Source of the DNA: Xanthostigma xanthostigma
Taxonomy: Eukaryota > Arthropoda > Insecta > Raphidioptera > Raphidiidae
DNA length: 64,000 bases
NCBI GenBank assembly: GCA_963575645.1
Contig: OY754464.1
Coordinates: 78,776,948 to 78,840,947 of the forward strand
Direction: 5' to 3'
Shown here: positions 31,301-35,294 of the stretch, piece by piece
Layout of the letters: each line of letters begins with the position of its first letter
Numbering within the stretch: the stretch's first letter is position 1
The notes under the pieces: generated by a model
Databases searched by the model: none
What the model was told of the DNA's origin: nothing
What the model saw: only the letters and a program-made list of their open reading frames with translations
Position numbers and translations under genes: made by a program

Positions 31301-32101
31301 AATTTTAAGTTTATGACATTCACAATTTAATTTTTTTTTAAACTTAATATGACAGACAGACAATATTATTAGAATTTTTTTAGACTGCTGTTAGAAATGA
31401 GTGCCCATAGGCAAGAAATGCTTAGGGCATCAAGAAGTCTTAATCCGGCACTGCATACAGGGTATATGAAAAAATTTCGATTTAATTAACAAGTCTAAAG
31501 TATAACAGCTTTTATAGACCCTAATTTTTAATCGTCAATTTAATGAGCGGAGCTGTGATTGTTGGATATTCAATTAACATTGGATACTTTGTTTTTTAAG
31601 GATTAGAATTTATCTATGATGCAGGGCTCAATCTGATGGCGAACCTATAGAGACAAGACAAAAATTAAAGCGATATTTAGAGGTCTTGCCAAAGACGCCA
31701 GCATGGGGTTCGCTACAGAATGTGAGTGGCATGATCTGGTATGTAGACGGTGAGAATTCATAATCTTCCCGTGTTTGCGGTGTTCTTTTTTTCGCGATAC
31801 AAAATGTGTTTCAAAACATTCTACTGCAATAAATAGTTGAATCTTTAAAAAACAGGGTCATTGCATATTAAACGCTTTTATTTAGCTTGGCTACGTATAT
31901 TTCTTTATTTTTTTTTATAATTTAACCAGTCGAGAAGGTTTGACACATCGCACACTAAATTGCGATAACAACATTTTAAGGTTATGTAGCAACTTACTTT
32001 CTTCTTTTCTTTTTTCTTTGCGGTGCAATATTCTGAATATCTGATACAGTTTCACTATCATCGGATATATTTAACAATTGGAAAGTTTCATTGTTCGTCA
32101 T
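4247..32101 (-). CDS. EFCAB14-like type II membrane protein gene, spliced, 3' end not found
   Basis: Gene-level entry; exons are listed separately. Joined in order the exons give a short charged cytosolic N-terminus, one transmembrane helix, then several hundred residues of heptad-like coiled coil with about fourteen N-x-S/T sequons and a Ser/Thr-rich linker. Layout and local motifs (a KKRKELDAL stretch before the helix; a block like 'sLPttveGLqkSvasigntln' in the second shared exon) match what I recall of vertebrate EFCAB14, which ends in EF-hands. No EF-hand was found here, so the last exons probably lie left of position 1. Splice phases agree at every junction (1, 0, 0, 0, 0, 1, 1, 1). The function of the family is poorly known; a membrane-anchored glycoprotein facing the lumen or the outside is inferred. 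Introns are full of transposons. An unrelated coiled-coil membrane protein is the main alternative. Confidence 0.72.
4640..4690 (-). CDS. 51-base linker exon
   Basis: Acceptor CATTTTTTTCAG and donor ACAACAG|GTACGT, phase 1 at both ends. It encodes a Pro/Thr-rich linker (KANQPPTEKFVTEHTT). Because the length is a multiple of three, it can be skipped without a frame change. Confidence 0.65.
4755..4968. mobile_element. Short inverted-repeat (MITE-like) element in an intron
   Basis: Arms of roughly 50 bases are inverted (GATGAAGGACTTCTTCGTAG with its complement near 4930-4950), separated by about 110 bases. No coding content. It lies in the intron just upstream of the 51-base exon. Confidence 0.6.
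5202..5468. mobile_element. hAT-type MITE with 8 bp target duplication
   Basis: Ends CAGGCTTGGGCAAA and TTTGCCCACCTCTG are imperfect inverted repeats of hAT type. The element is bounded by perfect 8 bp direct repeats GTATAGAG at 5194-5201 and 5469-5476. 267 bp, non-coding, intronic. Confidence 0.85.
5691..5919. mobile_element. Foldback MITE of the CATAGAGATAT family, copy A
   Basis: Inverted ends (CATAGAGATAT ... ATATCTCTAT) with internal complementary stretches (GAGAACGCT-like arms). It is flanked by 8 bp direct repeats GCTAATAA at 5683-5690 and 5920-5927. Related copies are at about 18624-18772 and 63270-63453. Confidence 0.75.
5940..6240. repeat. Inverted repeat with a third partial copy
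   Basis: Arms with AACACGCTTTATATC and AAAAAGTAAAAAATATTT are mirrored around 6030-6070, and a third copy of the right arm follows at 6150-6240. A similar structure sits at 33500-33765. Presumably a foldback element. Confidence 0.5.
6286..6374 (-). repeat. tRNA-derived SINE head or tRNA-Leu-like pseudogene
   Basis: On the minus strand a D-arm-like segment (GCCGTGCGGTCTAAGGC) and a T-arm-like segment (GTGGGTTCTAATCCCGT) have the spacing of an A box and a B box. The acceptor stem pairs poorly and the anticodon region cannot be folded convincingly. It is therefore called a tRNA-derived relic rather than a working tRNA. A T-rich run follows in the sense of transcription. Confidence 0.45.
6493..6964 (-). 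CDS. Shared ectodomain exon with the end of the coiled coil and an acidic linker
   Basis: Acceptor TTTACAG and donor TCAG|GTAATT; 472 bases from phase 0 to phase 1. The first half is coiled coil (INSRLVDIQTQYNDIRNNY...) with sequons NKT, NAT and NVS. The second half is a polar linker rich in D, E, K and S (DDEEKQRMKKYINDKG; GNVSDEEMKSGEKS), then KSSLTSLLSGNDEMKINEG. This corresponds to the variable region between coiled coil and EF-hands in EFCAB14 as I recall it. A long antisense frame over the same interval is a shadow. Confidence 0.75.
7048..7472. mobile_element. Intronic MITE, CACACGAGGCT family, copy 1
   Basis: Ends CAGCTGCACACGAGGCT and GCGTGTGTAGCGGCC are imperfect inverted repeats. 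The interior shares several words (GAACCAATCAG, AACAGTATCTTGTCAC, AACTGTCACTG) with the element at 12606-13006. Small open frames inside are not conserved between the copies. Confidence 0.6.
7870..7980 (-). CDS. Shared ectodomain exon (37 codons, coiled coil)
   Basis: Acceptor TGTTTTAG and donor GAACAG|GTAATT, phase 0 at both ends. It encodes KIIEDLQEMNQSF followed by more heptads and two sequons (NQS, NLT). Flanking introns hold repeats but the exon itself is clean. Confidence 0.72.
8062..8100 (-). CDS. Candidate 13-codon microexon
   Basis: 39 bases (EKMDSSKNDNYLE) sit between a good acceptor (ACTTTTTGTTCAG) and a GTATTT donor, in phase 0 at both ends. It fits between the phase-0 exons at 9108 and 7980 and gives a continuous hydrophilic helix. 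Inclusion is optional: skipping it keeps the frame. The weak donor and small size keep confidence low. Confidence 0.4.
8176..9045. mobile_element. Degenerate foldback element, interrupted by a hAT MITE
   Basis: The ends (AATCTTCTTGGTTTCCGGGC ... GTTCGGAAACCAAG) and the interior (GATGTGGAAACGAGCGAAGT) match the complete foldback at 46188-46452. The hAT element 8242-8772 has landed inside it. The right end lies close to the uncertain 3' end of the exon 9108-9296. Confidence 0.55.
8242..8772. mobile_element. hAT-type MITE with internal palindrome, copy 1
   Basis: Ends TAGTGATGTG and CACATCACTA, flanked by perfect 8 bp duplications ATAGATAT (8234-8241 and 8773-8780). The subterminal regions are packed with GATCCGCGGATACGGAT motifs in both orientations, perhaps transposase-binding sites. 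An internal palindrome has arms ATCGA.CTTTGGAAAGAGAC. A second copy is at 28746-29261. Confidence 0.88.
9108..9296 (-). CDS. Shared ectodomain exon 2, possible GC donor
   Basis: The acceptor (TTTCAG|AGTGCC) is clear and the frame (SAINDLKMQQNN...) is in phase 0. The 3' end is uncertain. No consensus GT donor in phase 0 was seen, but GCAAGT, the classic GC-AG donor, starts at 9107 in the right phase. A weaker phase-0 alternative (AGT|GTGTCG) would extend the exon to 9057. The exon carries several sequons (NNT, NTT, NVS, NLT) and a coiled coil. An inverted-repeat element of the 46.2 kb family begins just past 9050, in the following intron. Confidence 0.55.
9310..10540. other. Intronic stretch without a recognised gene
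   Basis: Intron between 9296 and 12218. It contains a (TTTA)n stretch near 9568 and AT-rich sequence. Open frames here have no recognisable content. Confidence 0.4.
10541..11025 (-). repeat. 480 bp interspersed repeat, copy 1
   Basis: Shared with 43723-44152 (same orientation) and 52028-52568 (opposite). Landmarks are TAATACGCTAAGGTTAA, GACATCGACAACTAAA and GCGAA.AATTCGCACAGGTCAC. All copies keep an open frame with YEAQMT.RRNILLKLSYRGA. Class unknown. Confidence 0.65.
11225..11601. mobile_element. Inverted-repeat MITE (ATCAGAGAAGAGAGA ends)
   Basis: Arms of about 30 bases: ATCAGAGAAGAGAGACTGTA at the left and its near complement ending TCTCTTCTCTGAT at the right. About 377 bp, non-coding, intronic. 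The target duplication is not clear. Confidence 0.6.
11660..12135. mobile_element. Large foldback element in an intron
   Basis: Two arms of more than 200 bases are inverted around about 11895 (for example CTTAGAACATTTTACATTG against CAATGTAAAATGTTCTAAG, and GTACGTGGAAAACG against CGTTTTCCACGTAC). It lies about 80 bases upstream of the end of the exon 12218-12546. Confidence 0.7.
12218..12546 (-). CDS. Shared ectodomain exon 1 (coiled coil)
   Basis: Acceptor TTTTTAG and donor CTTAGA|GTAAGT; 329 bases entering in phase 1 and leaving in phase 0. It encodes two heptad-rich helices (LQLDNLRSKLENYTQQI; LETGLQQVKDRLKANPELV) followed by a 'VPNDIKTLKDSFAQFG' block. That block is the stretch most similar to my recollection of EFCAB14. 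Sequons are at NQT, NYT and NVT. It is the joining point for both alternative starts. Confidence 0.78.
12606..13006. mobile_element. Intronic MITE, CACACGAGGCT family, copy 2
   Basis: Starts GCTACACACGAGGCTGG and ends near CCAGCCTCGTGTGC. It lies 60 bases upstream of the shared exon 12218-12546. A fragment with the same end (CCAGCCTCGTGTGCAGC) is at about 46058-46075. Confidence 0.6.
13541..14188 (+). mobile_element. CCATTCC repeat family, copy 1
   Basis: Starts CCATTCCAACCCACAAGTGG and ends GTTGGAATGGTCCCGTCGCC. It contains ATGAGCGGAT, a GCGCATGCGCAGAAGAG block and TCACGCGATATCAG. Copies: 19314-19948 (+), 41934-42815 (-), 56221-59681 (-). No convincing protein, so it is probably a non-autonomous element. 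Confidence 0.7.
14294..14858 (-). CDS. First coding exon of form A: cytosolic region and transmembrane segment
   Basis: The ATG at 14858 lies immediately after an acceptor AG; the open frame further upstream is read as intron. The exon encodes 188 residues plus one base (phase 1) and ends CAAG|GTATAA. It opens acidic (RFEEDPLTIDNNNF), then has a KKMKKRKELDAL motif that recalls the N-terminus of EFCAB14, a Gly-rich low-complexity stretch, an Arg run (RLSRRRRACG) and one hydrophobic helix at about residues 152-173. The coiled coil starts right after it (DVRQQITSLRSELNQ). The basic side facing the N-terminus predicts type II topology. Antisense frames here are compositional shadows. Confidence 0.75.
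15000..15410. other. Stretch without a recognised gene
   Basis: AT-rich intronic sequence upstream of the form A coding exon. No structure seen. Confidence 0.35.
15410..16335 (+). repeat. Interspersed repeat, copy 1, with an internal insertion
   Basis: Outer parts match 49245-49690 in inverse orientation (GTGACGTCACTGTGAT, AACACACAGC, CGGCATTCAACATGGCGAACAGCG). The part at 15600-16010 is absent from the other copy. It contains a local repeat (TTTCACTGCGAGACAATTCGC twice, and TTTAAAAACTCCAC twice). Confidence 0.55.
16340..16955. other. Stretch without a recognised gene
   Basis: No feature beyond small chance frames; the 60-codon frame at 16674-16856 has no family signal. Confidence 0.35.
16958..17271 (+). 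mobile_element. Helitron, 3'-truncated
   Basis: Begins TCTATACTAATATATAAAGC, then GAACGCGCTAATCTCAGGAA and the GAGGAAGGCTATA block typical of lepidopteran non-autonomous Helitrons. It stops after CTCATGTACC, so the terminal hairpin and CTAGT end are missing. Confidence 0.8.
17272..17670. other. Stretch without a recognised gene
   Basis: Contains a T run and an A run near 17370-17410; no coding signal. Confidence 0.35.
17677..17980. mobile_element. MITE with about 38 bp inverted ends
   Basis: TAGTACGCGCCACGGATCTA at the left and its near complement (ending GGCGCGTACTA) at the right. GC-richer than its surroundings. 304 bp, no protein. The interior includes GGCTGTGA-poor, CG-containing sequence of unknown origin. 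Confidence 0.65.
18405..18600. repeat. Inverted repeat
   Basis: The arms (CAGACGTACTTTATTTTGTG and its near complement around 18575-18600) enclose about 130 bases. It is probably a small MITE; its ends are not defined. Confidence 0.45.
18624..18772. mobile_element. CATAGAGATAT family MITE, copy B (truncated)
   Basis: Begins ACCATAGAGATATATAAGTA and shares GCTTGCCATAAG and GAGAGAGAACGCTG with the copy at 5691-5919 in inverse order. The other end is missing. Confidence 0.55.
18780..19310. other. Stretch without a recognised gene
   Basis: AT-rich intronic sequence with no structure recognised. Confidence 0.35.
19314..19948 (+). mobile_element. CCATTCC repeat family, copy 2
   Basis: Closely matches copy 1 at 13541-14188 over its full length, including the GCGCATGCGCAGAAGAG block and the GGAATGGTCCCGTCGCC end. 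Confidence 0.7.
20036..20398. mobile_element. Foldback MITE (TTCGACGCCCCC ends)
   Basis: The arms TTTTTTCGACGCCCCCTTA and its complement (GGGGGCGTCGAAAAAA), then CAAGGACAAGCTTTTCTTTA and its complement, enclose an AT-rich core. Non-coding. Confidence 0.65.
20936..21793 (+). CDS. LINE ORF1: coiled-coil nucleic-acid-binding protein
   Basis: 285 residues. Residues 1-75 are a clear coiled coil (LLNEIKTDIKSIKSEITELV). Next comes a basic RKKNFIIDG stretch that opens an L1-ORF1-like RRM fold (about 79-150), then a C-terminal region with QNKERWEIRQWRNKF (about 165-180). The last 60 residues are polar and disordered. No CCHC knuckle was seen. Such proteins bind element RNA as trimers and chaperone it; that role is by family analogy. 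The ATG at 20936 is the only start that includes the coiled coil. The 3' end overlaps the open ORF2 frame from 21748. Confidence 0.88.
   Translation: MDDKLMSLLNEIKTDIKSIKSEITELVKNQSEFNKKITDLERRCNAMEQKEGALTNLVKEQGSKIEMLERNTRKKNFIIDGLIMDKEETGSSLENAVIQLIQSKLDVELYPEDINNVVRIGKTKPNDVKLIMVSLTTERKKFEIFQNRFKLQNTNIYINNHWTTLQNKERWEIRQWRNKFQKDNINVHIVGNKLKIGNEIHDLDELRKNFDNLESHNVLGNQNDNIETTKSSNISNDQSQRETNSQQGKASTSGKSNRRDKKNLPTPTTVDRFFFRERKTSSTGA
21748..25164 (+). CDS. LINE ORF2: endonuclease / reverse transcriptase
   Basis: The frame is open from 21748 (after a TGA at 21745) to TAA at 25164. The first ATG is at 21865, and from it there are 1099 residues. That ATG lies inside the endonuclease domain: the conserved first motif (CFWNCDG) is upstream, so translation probably does not start there. 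Numbered from the ATG: E22 in LSETW, D139 and N141 in GGDFN, H240 in STHFPV (endonuclease); D600 in VDFRRAFD and YADD at 700-703 (RT); C1027-x2-C with following H and C (knuckle). Target-primed reverse transcription is the family's reaction. All key residues look intact. Confidence 0.9.
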   Translation, partial: PFFLSRAENVIHRSIKHNKKCVKSELFEICFWNCDGSSNMYNLDNSEEKYFQKFKIICLSETWCVSEYMKGPKFLSHYNVVVSAATKEKIKGRASGGLAMFILNDLMYEIINICEYWCFVNVKCNNMNSNMTRKNNIIVGSVYFKPTADFVMILENLQLVISNIKSTYTNSIFVIGGDFNCRIGELNQLSPEIFFNTNLTEYRASLDCKINKQGNKLIEFIEYNDFSAINGRAPSDSPAQFTFCSSLGKSIIDLIFCDTCSLDNISDLKVNDSIISSTHFPVALAIAIPNNISAGNISRQMSKPTQTLKWNSEKAIMYNQNMLLSNNVSLQIDTKNVDMVYENLINAIKISAKNLRMFKYKNSANYTKSNFWFDNECYEKKKSVKKSYKLSKKNNFSNEYLNLYLVEKKSYNLLLQQKKKYFELKVMNLLANTKNTASFWSTINRFKIKKCNSFDIQIKDWESFYDNIYPERIQCELYFSDVKHPFLDAEITLDELTLALQSCKNNKSPGADQISYEFYKHLPQNWLLYIVVFFNKILSLEHIPKAWSEIQTIMLHKKGSKKDPENYRGIALVNNITKLFTLIIANRLNNWVEECELLPEGQCGFRKNRSCIDNIFVLSTAVQLQLRLRNRSVYGLFVDFRRAFDSINHTKLWYKLFSVGVSAKLIRTIKMLYDNANMKIKNNGNFSKPIEVSEGVLQGESLSPLLFIIFISDIETYFRNNNVQGLNVNGKEDVLILLYADDLVILADSPVDLKTKLKILEKYCAENELKVNTKKTKIVKFNKGGKTKYKDNFYYKDSHIEIVNKFTYLGTTFSSSSLFLENTNQMLSKTNTAIGTVMSMLTNSKTNSWDCRIQLYDTIILNTLLYNAQIWSWRYLDRVEKAQVSFFKRLLGLSFNTPNYVVRLETGTVKLSLQVLKLLLRWLQKIGNMDVNRLPKICFERLKKLHTNELNNIQKYNLFTQIEDFLSVLGLERILYNPVAISDEFDYIIETYENFLRQQDLNRVNLSGFCHFYKYIEIINGPQSYLKLQFPSDVTRVLAQCRTVGAHEIRIIINNAVHKVNQTQVCVLCDMGKNENLIHILMECPLYSPIRVRILKDLIKETNDWENILLLLNSDNKYVLKKFYSFVSAVFQHRADTY
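21751..21757 (+). promoter_or_regulatory. Candidate -1 ribosomal frameshift heptamer
   Basis: T TTT TTC lies in the ORF1 frame as cg[T TTT TTC]. A one-base backward slip continues in the ORF2 frame (next codon CTT), inside the 46-base overlap 21748-21793. The pattern X XXY YYZ matches the canonical rule. No convincing downstream stem or pseudoknot was found by eye. Confidence 0.55.
25391..25410 (+). repeat. (TTGA)n LINE tail
   Basis: Five units of TGAT/TTGA at the 3' terminus of the LINE, followed by A residues and the duplicated target. Confidence 0.9.
25478..26037. mobile_element. Foldback element
   Basis: Long arms (for example AGAAAAAGTGTCCAAGGGC against GCCCTTGGACACTTTTTCT, and GTTTAGCGAGATTTT against AAAATCTCGCTAAAC) surround about 150 bases. 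About 560 bp, no protein. Confidence 0.65.
26040..26640. other. Stretch without a recognised gene
   Basis: AT-rich; no feature recognised. It leads into the CpG-rich stretch. Confidence 0.35.
26640..26960. promoter_or_regulatory. CpG-rich stretch, possible promoter region
   Basis: In otherwise AT-rich DNA this segment is rich in CG dinucleotides (for example CGCGACGCGACGCGGCGGCG near 26850). It holds overlapping open frames on both strands that look like by-products of base composition (Arg/Ser rich). It is next to the minus-strand donor at 26962. A promoter or 5' UTR is inferred; no TATA box or initiator was identified with confidence. Confidence 0.3.
26962..27050 (-). other. Possible 5' UTR exon of form A
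   Basis: A strong minus-strand donor (GTCGAC|GTAAGT) stands at 26962, just beside a CpG-rich stretch. The form A coding exon begins with its ATG directly after an acceptor (TTCAG|ATG), so it needs an upstream non-coding exon, and this is the only good candidate seen. The upstream limit is a guess. The intron to 14858 would be about 12 kb and would contain the LINE. Confidence 0.3.
27168..27408. mobile_element. GC-rich MITE with 35 bp inverted ends
   Basis: Left GGCTCCACTACACACGTGG, then CCAGCACCGCCACT; the right end is the complement (AGTGGCGGTGCTGG, CCACGTGTGTAGTGGAGGC). Inside, ACACAATCGTG recurs in both orientations. 241 bp, no protein. Confidence 0.7.
27420..27501. repeat. 82 bp palindrome without spacer
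   Basis: Two 41-base arms with a single mismatch meet at CGAAAT|ATTTCG. Transcribed in either direction it would make a near-perfect hairpin. It lies between a MITE and a Helitron. Confidence 0.85.
27523..28246 (+). mobile_element. Helitron carrying a tRNA-Lys-derived insert, copy 1
   Basis: Complete ends: TCTATACTAATATATAAAAC at the left, and a GC hairpin (GGGCGAAGCCGGGC) followed by CGCTAGT at the right. Between GTCCGTCCGACAA and the GACAAAAACTTTTGAACGG block sits an insert of about 370 bp: a tRNA-like unit, a T-rich run and a CATTGCTTTCTTCTAAGGC tail. The same insert occurs at 45219-45837. Confidence 0.85.
27775..27846 (+). pseudogene. tRNA-Lys(CTT)-like pseudogene inside a Helitron
   Basis: The A box (TAGCTCAGTCGGTAGAGC) and T arm (GGGTTCTAGCCC) are clear, and the loop CTCTTAA gives anticodon CTT. 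The anticodon stem (TAAGA/TGCCA) and acceptor stem pair badly, so this is called a pseudogene. Confidence 0.75.
28255..28640 (+). repeat. Interspersed repeat, copy 2 (uninterrupted)
   Basis: Matches 2910-3135 plus 3816-3962. It is the empty-site version without the 3142-3815 element. Confidence 0.6.
28746..29261. mobile_element. hAT-type MITE with internal palindrome, copy 2
   Basis: Ends CAGTGATGTGCC and GGTACATCACTA, flanked by perfect 8 bp duplications GTACCTAT (28738-28745 and 29262-29269). Nearly identical to 8242-8772, including the subterminal GATCCGCGGATACGGAT motifs. Confidence 0.88.
29270..30190. other. Intronic stretch without a recognised gene
   Basis: Sequence between the hAT element and the form B exon. 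No coding or repeat signal beyond an A run at 30160. Confidence 0.35.
30197..30384 (-). CDS. Second exon of form B: transmembrane segment
   Basis: The acceptor is TTTCAG and the donor GAAG|GTGAGT. The exon encodes a short Cys-containing segment (EQPCNCKVWNAC), a hydrophobic helix of about 24 residues (roughly residues 62-85 of form B) and the start of a coiled coil (LFKQLGCLQSKMDE). It ends in phase 1, the same as the exon ending at 14294, so it can join the shared exon at 12546. Joining it to 14858 instead would hit a stop codon after a few residues, so the two transmembrane exons are mutually exclusive. Confidence 0.62.
30474..31453. mobile_element. hAT-type element hosting a second hAT element
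   Basis: Ends CAGTGCTGGATAA and TTAATCCGGCACTG, with 8 bp duplications CATACAGG (30466-30473 and 31454-31461). The inner element 30509-30954 divides it. Without the insert it is about 526 bp. A related copy is at about 50329-51631. It lies in the intron of form B. Confidence 0.85.
30509..30954. mobile_element. hAT-type MITE nested in another hAT element
   Basis: Ends CAGCCATACTCAAAGTG and GTTTGAGAACCGCTG (hAT/Buster-like), with perfect duplications GCTTAGGG (30501-30508 and 30955-30962), taken from the outer element. Small frames inside are not recognisable transposase. Confidence 0.85.
31460..31990. other. Intronic stretch without a recognised gene
   Basis: Between the nested hAT elements and the form B first exon. 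No further feature recognised. Confidence 0.35.
31998..32101 (-). CDS. Alternative first coding exon of the EFCAB14-like gene (form B)
   Basis: ATG at 32101 opens 34 codons plus two bases, ending at a consensus donor (AAA|GTAAGT). The peptide is acidic first (NISDDSETVSDI) and ends in a strongly basic run (RKKKRRK), as expected for a cytosolic juxtamembrane stretch. The split last codon (AA|G) is completed by the first base of the exon at 30384, so the two exons fit in phase 2. No promoter element was recognised upstream. The assignment rests on the good donor, the phase match and the position upstream of the next exon. Confidence 0.6.
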
Positions 32102-32109
32102 CGTTTTAT

Positions 32110-32660
32110 TTTTATTTGATTTAAATATGAAAATACCATGTCCAGATACAGGTTAGACTTGTATCATATACCTTGTATAATGCACTGAACAAACAAAACG
32201 GCACTGATACTGTAAGTCACCAAATTATTCCACAATTTTGTATTATAATTGTACATTATAAATATTTAAAAAAAATTTAAATAACAAATATGAACTGTCA
32301 TCAAAATAATAATATTACACATGTTTCATGAAGACAGAATGACAGATTGAGGGATTCGAAGCTACAGCACGCTTTTTCAACGCTGAACATTTTTGGCGGT
32401 TTGTATAAAAAGCAAATTAGTCAACGCTGCATTATTGCGTAAAATGCAAATGTAATTACGATACCAAAATAATAAAAGTACACAATATCGATTAGTAAGC
32501 ATTTAAACAAATTATATAAAGTTTTTTTATTTCACATGGCGTATATGCAGCGACAAGTCCCTATCGTTGTTTCCATTATTAATTATATTTATTTGTCTGT
32601 TACTTTCAAATATTTTCACTCGCAGTTCGAAGTAAAACTATTTCTTCCTGATGAAAAAAT
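32110..32660. other. Upstream flank of form B
   Basis: AT-rich; would contain the form B promoter if the first exon is right. No core promoter element was identified with confidence. Confidence 0.3.
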
Positions 32661-32667
32661 ATATATT

Positions 32668-33255
32668 TTTTGACGTGATAACGTCTTATAAATTGATGAA
32701 TCACCAATCTTATAAATTGATAAAACACCGGCTGCATGCACGAAAAAGTGTAACGTTCCTAACGTTCCGCCTGACCCTGTGCGTGCTTTTCTCGAAAACG
32801 GCCCTAACGATTTGGATGAAATTTACTGAAAAGGGATTTTGGGGAGCAAAAAATCGTTTTAGCTAGGTCTCATCTCTCGAAAAAATCGTTTTCATACAAA
32901 TTTTATCATTATAAAAATCAATTTTTTGACGTATGAAAATACTTAAATAGGTATTGTAAGTAGGTTTTGGAATTTTATATAAACAATGAAACAATTGTTT
33001 TCAAAATATTATGACAGTTAATCTTTGAGACTTAAAATAAATACGAAAGAAAGAAAGTTAAAAAAAAAACAATTATATTATAGGTGGTGAGTAATTTTAA
33101 TAAATAAAATTAACCTAAATTTGAAGCAAAAGATGCAATATCATAGATTCGAATTATTATAATTATTATATAAATTTAGGTTATGTATTACGGAATACGT
33201 TATCACGTAAAACTATCGTCCGTAAACCGACTTTACAGACAACCAATTTTTAATT
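32668..33255 (+). repeat. GACGTGATAACG repeat, long copy
   Basis: Left end TTTGACGTGATAACGTC and right end GTTATCACGTAAAACTATCG ... AACCAATTTTT are as in the other copies. About 400 bases of unrelated AT-rich sequence lie between CCCTGTGCGTGC and GGAATACGTTATC. Confidence 0.6.
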
Positions 33256-33499
33256 GCGTCTTGTTTATCCATAAGAAAAGAAATAACTGACAACACTGTA
33301 ACAATTAAAATATAACGATGTTATTAATATCTTTTAGCTATGCTAATAATTTATATTTCTGATAAGGATAATTAACAAAAATATCAAAACTATTTTATCA
33401 GGATCCGATTACTAAAGAAGTACCAAAGAGCAGCACTTAACTGAATCATTATTTTCATTTTTCAGTACATTTAAATTAATTATTTTATTTACAATATTA

Positions 33500-33765
33500 T
33501 AATAGAATTAGAGTTTAAAAAAATTTAAAAAAAAAACACCCGTTTATAGCGATGTGGACTAAAAAGTAAAAAAATAATTTTTAAATATAAAGATTTTCTT
33601 CAACAGCGCTGGAAGTCTCTCAACTCGATATAGCGAGACTATACCTACCTATCGCTTTTGAACAAAATCTTTATTTTTTTAAATTATTTTTTACTTTTTT
33701 GTGCACATTGCTATAAAAGGACGTTTTTTTTTTAATTTTTAAACTCTAAATTTAATTATAACCTT
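33500..33765. repeat. Foldback repeat
   Basis: Arms (TTAGAGTTTAAAAAAATT, GTAAAAAAATAATTTTTAAA, AAAGATTTT and their complements) mirror around 33620. Similar in plan to 5940-6240. Confidence 0.5.
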
Positions 33766-33934
33766 AAAAACTAACACTCAAATGACCATGTTTATATAAA
33801 TTATTTATATATTTATAGATAGATAGATAGTCTATTCATCATAGCGTCAAAACATAGTTTGAATATGACAAGTCACAATATACTAAATGCAAGAATTAGA
33901 ACATAGAAAATACAAAGTGCAAATATATATTATT

Positions 33935-34170
33935 ACTAGCGGTCCCGCCCGGTTTCACCCGGGTGCAAAAGAACGAATGGGGAAGGAAGAAAAAAAATTT
34001 AGGGGTGGACTACCCCTAACATTTAGGGGGATGAAAAATAGATGTTGGCCGATTCTCATAGATACCGGATAAGCACAAAAAATTTCATCAAAATCGGTCA
34101 AGCCGTTTCGGAGGAGTATGGCAACGAAAACTGTGACACGAGAATTTTATAGGGTATTAGATTAGATATA
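33935..34170 (-). mobile_element. Helitron-type fragment, different subfamily
   Basis: Starts (reverse) with ACTAGCGGTCCCGCCCGG and the GGTGCAAAAGAACGAATGG block, then switches to a CCTAACATTTAGGGGGATGA and GTCAAGCCGTTTCGGAGGAG body known from many lepidopteran repeats. It abuts the 3' end of the gypsy-type element. Confidence 0.7.
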
Positions 34171-34238
34171 CCTACCTACAACTAATGAGGTATAAAAATC
34201 GTCTAGTGAATAAAAACATTGCTCAATTAAATTTTTTT

Positions 34239-35294
34239 TTAAATACGCTTGAAGCTATGTGGCGAAATGCACAAACCAAATGGAGTATACTTAAACTGGA
34301 AAGCGCCATTAGGTACTAAAAATGTAGTGTAGCCCTTTGAATCTTCAGTTAAGGGGATCTGATAGAATGCCGAGTTGAGATCTATTACAGTAAATATTCT
34401 AGATCCGTGAAGTGTTTGGAAGACGGCTTCAATCGATGGTGAAGGAAAACTATCGTATACAATTTTCTTATTCAATAGTCTGTAATCGACACACAAACGA
34501 TGCGTTCCATCTTTCTTCGGAATGAGGAAGGCTGGCGAACCATATGGTGAATTAGAAGGTTCGATCACGCCCTCATTTAGCAGTTTCTTGATGTGTTCTC
34601 TCATCTGATGCGCTTTTGGAGGAGACAGCGGATACGGTGGTTTTCTTATTGGAATGTCGTCCATAAGTTGAATTTTATAATGATATTTATGGGTTCTACC
34701 GATGTTCTCAGTGACCACGTCGTTAAATTCTTGAAGTAAAAGAATAAGTTGTTCGTTCTCTTCCGATGAAAGGGCAGCTGGAAATTCAAAACCAACGTAA
34801 TTGCTGATCACCGAATGACTATCTTGATTTTCAACTGGAATTCGAATGGCTGAATTGAAATCGAACTGAAGTTGCTTATGATTAAGGTTGACGATAATAC
34901 CACAATCTCTTATGACATCAACTCCAAGGATGACATCGTACGGTAACTCCGAGGCAACTAAGAAATGCTTCTTCCAAGTAAAGGGACCAATTTTCAAAAT
35001 TGCTTCAAGTCTGTGTTGAACATGCAGGGTTGAACCATTGGCTGTGCCACAATTAACGTGATAATGTTGAAGATCTTCTGGTAGAAATGAGATTTGTTTT
35101 AATAGTTTTGTTGAACAGAATGAATGAGAAGCACCGGTATCAATTAAACAAAAAACAGGACATTTATTTATAGATATTTGGATGAAAGGCAATTTACTTT
35201 TCACCTTAGAGGATAGTAGTGCTTGCAGGACTGGATTATTAAAGATAAATTGGAAGGAACCAGTCGACTCTCCCAAACATCTCAGTTTTCCTGC
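34239..35294 (-). pseudogene. pol of the gypsy-type element, truncated in RT
   Basis: The frame starts before 35276 by overlap with gag (-1 relation; no ATG at its start). The aspartic protease shows CLIDTGASHSF and, further on, ILGVDVI. RT begins with IKKLLNEGVIEPSNSPYGSP and PKKDGTHRLCVDYRLLN and reaches TPFGLCISP, then ends at a stop in junction sequence (SFKRI). The catalytic YxDD box, RNase H and integrase are absent, so it cannot be functional. Confidence 0.85.
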
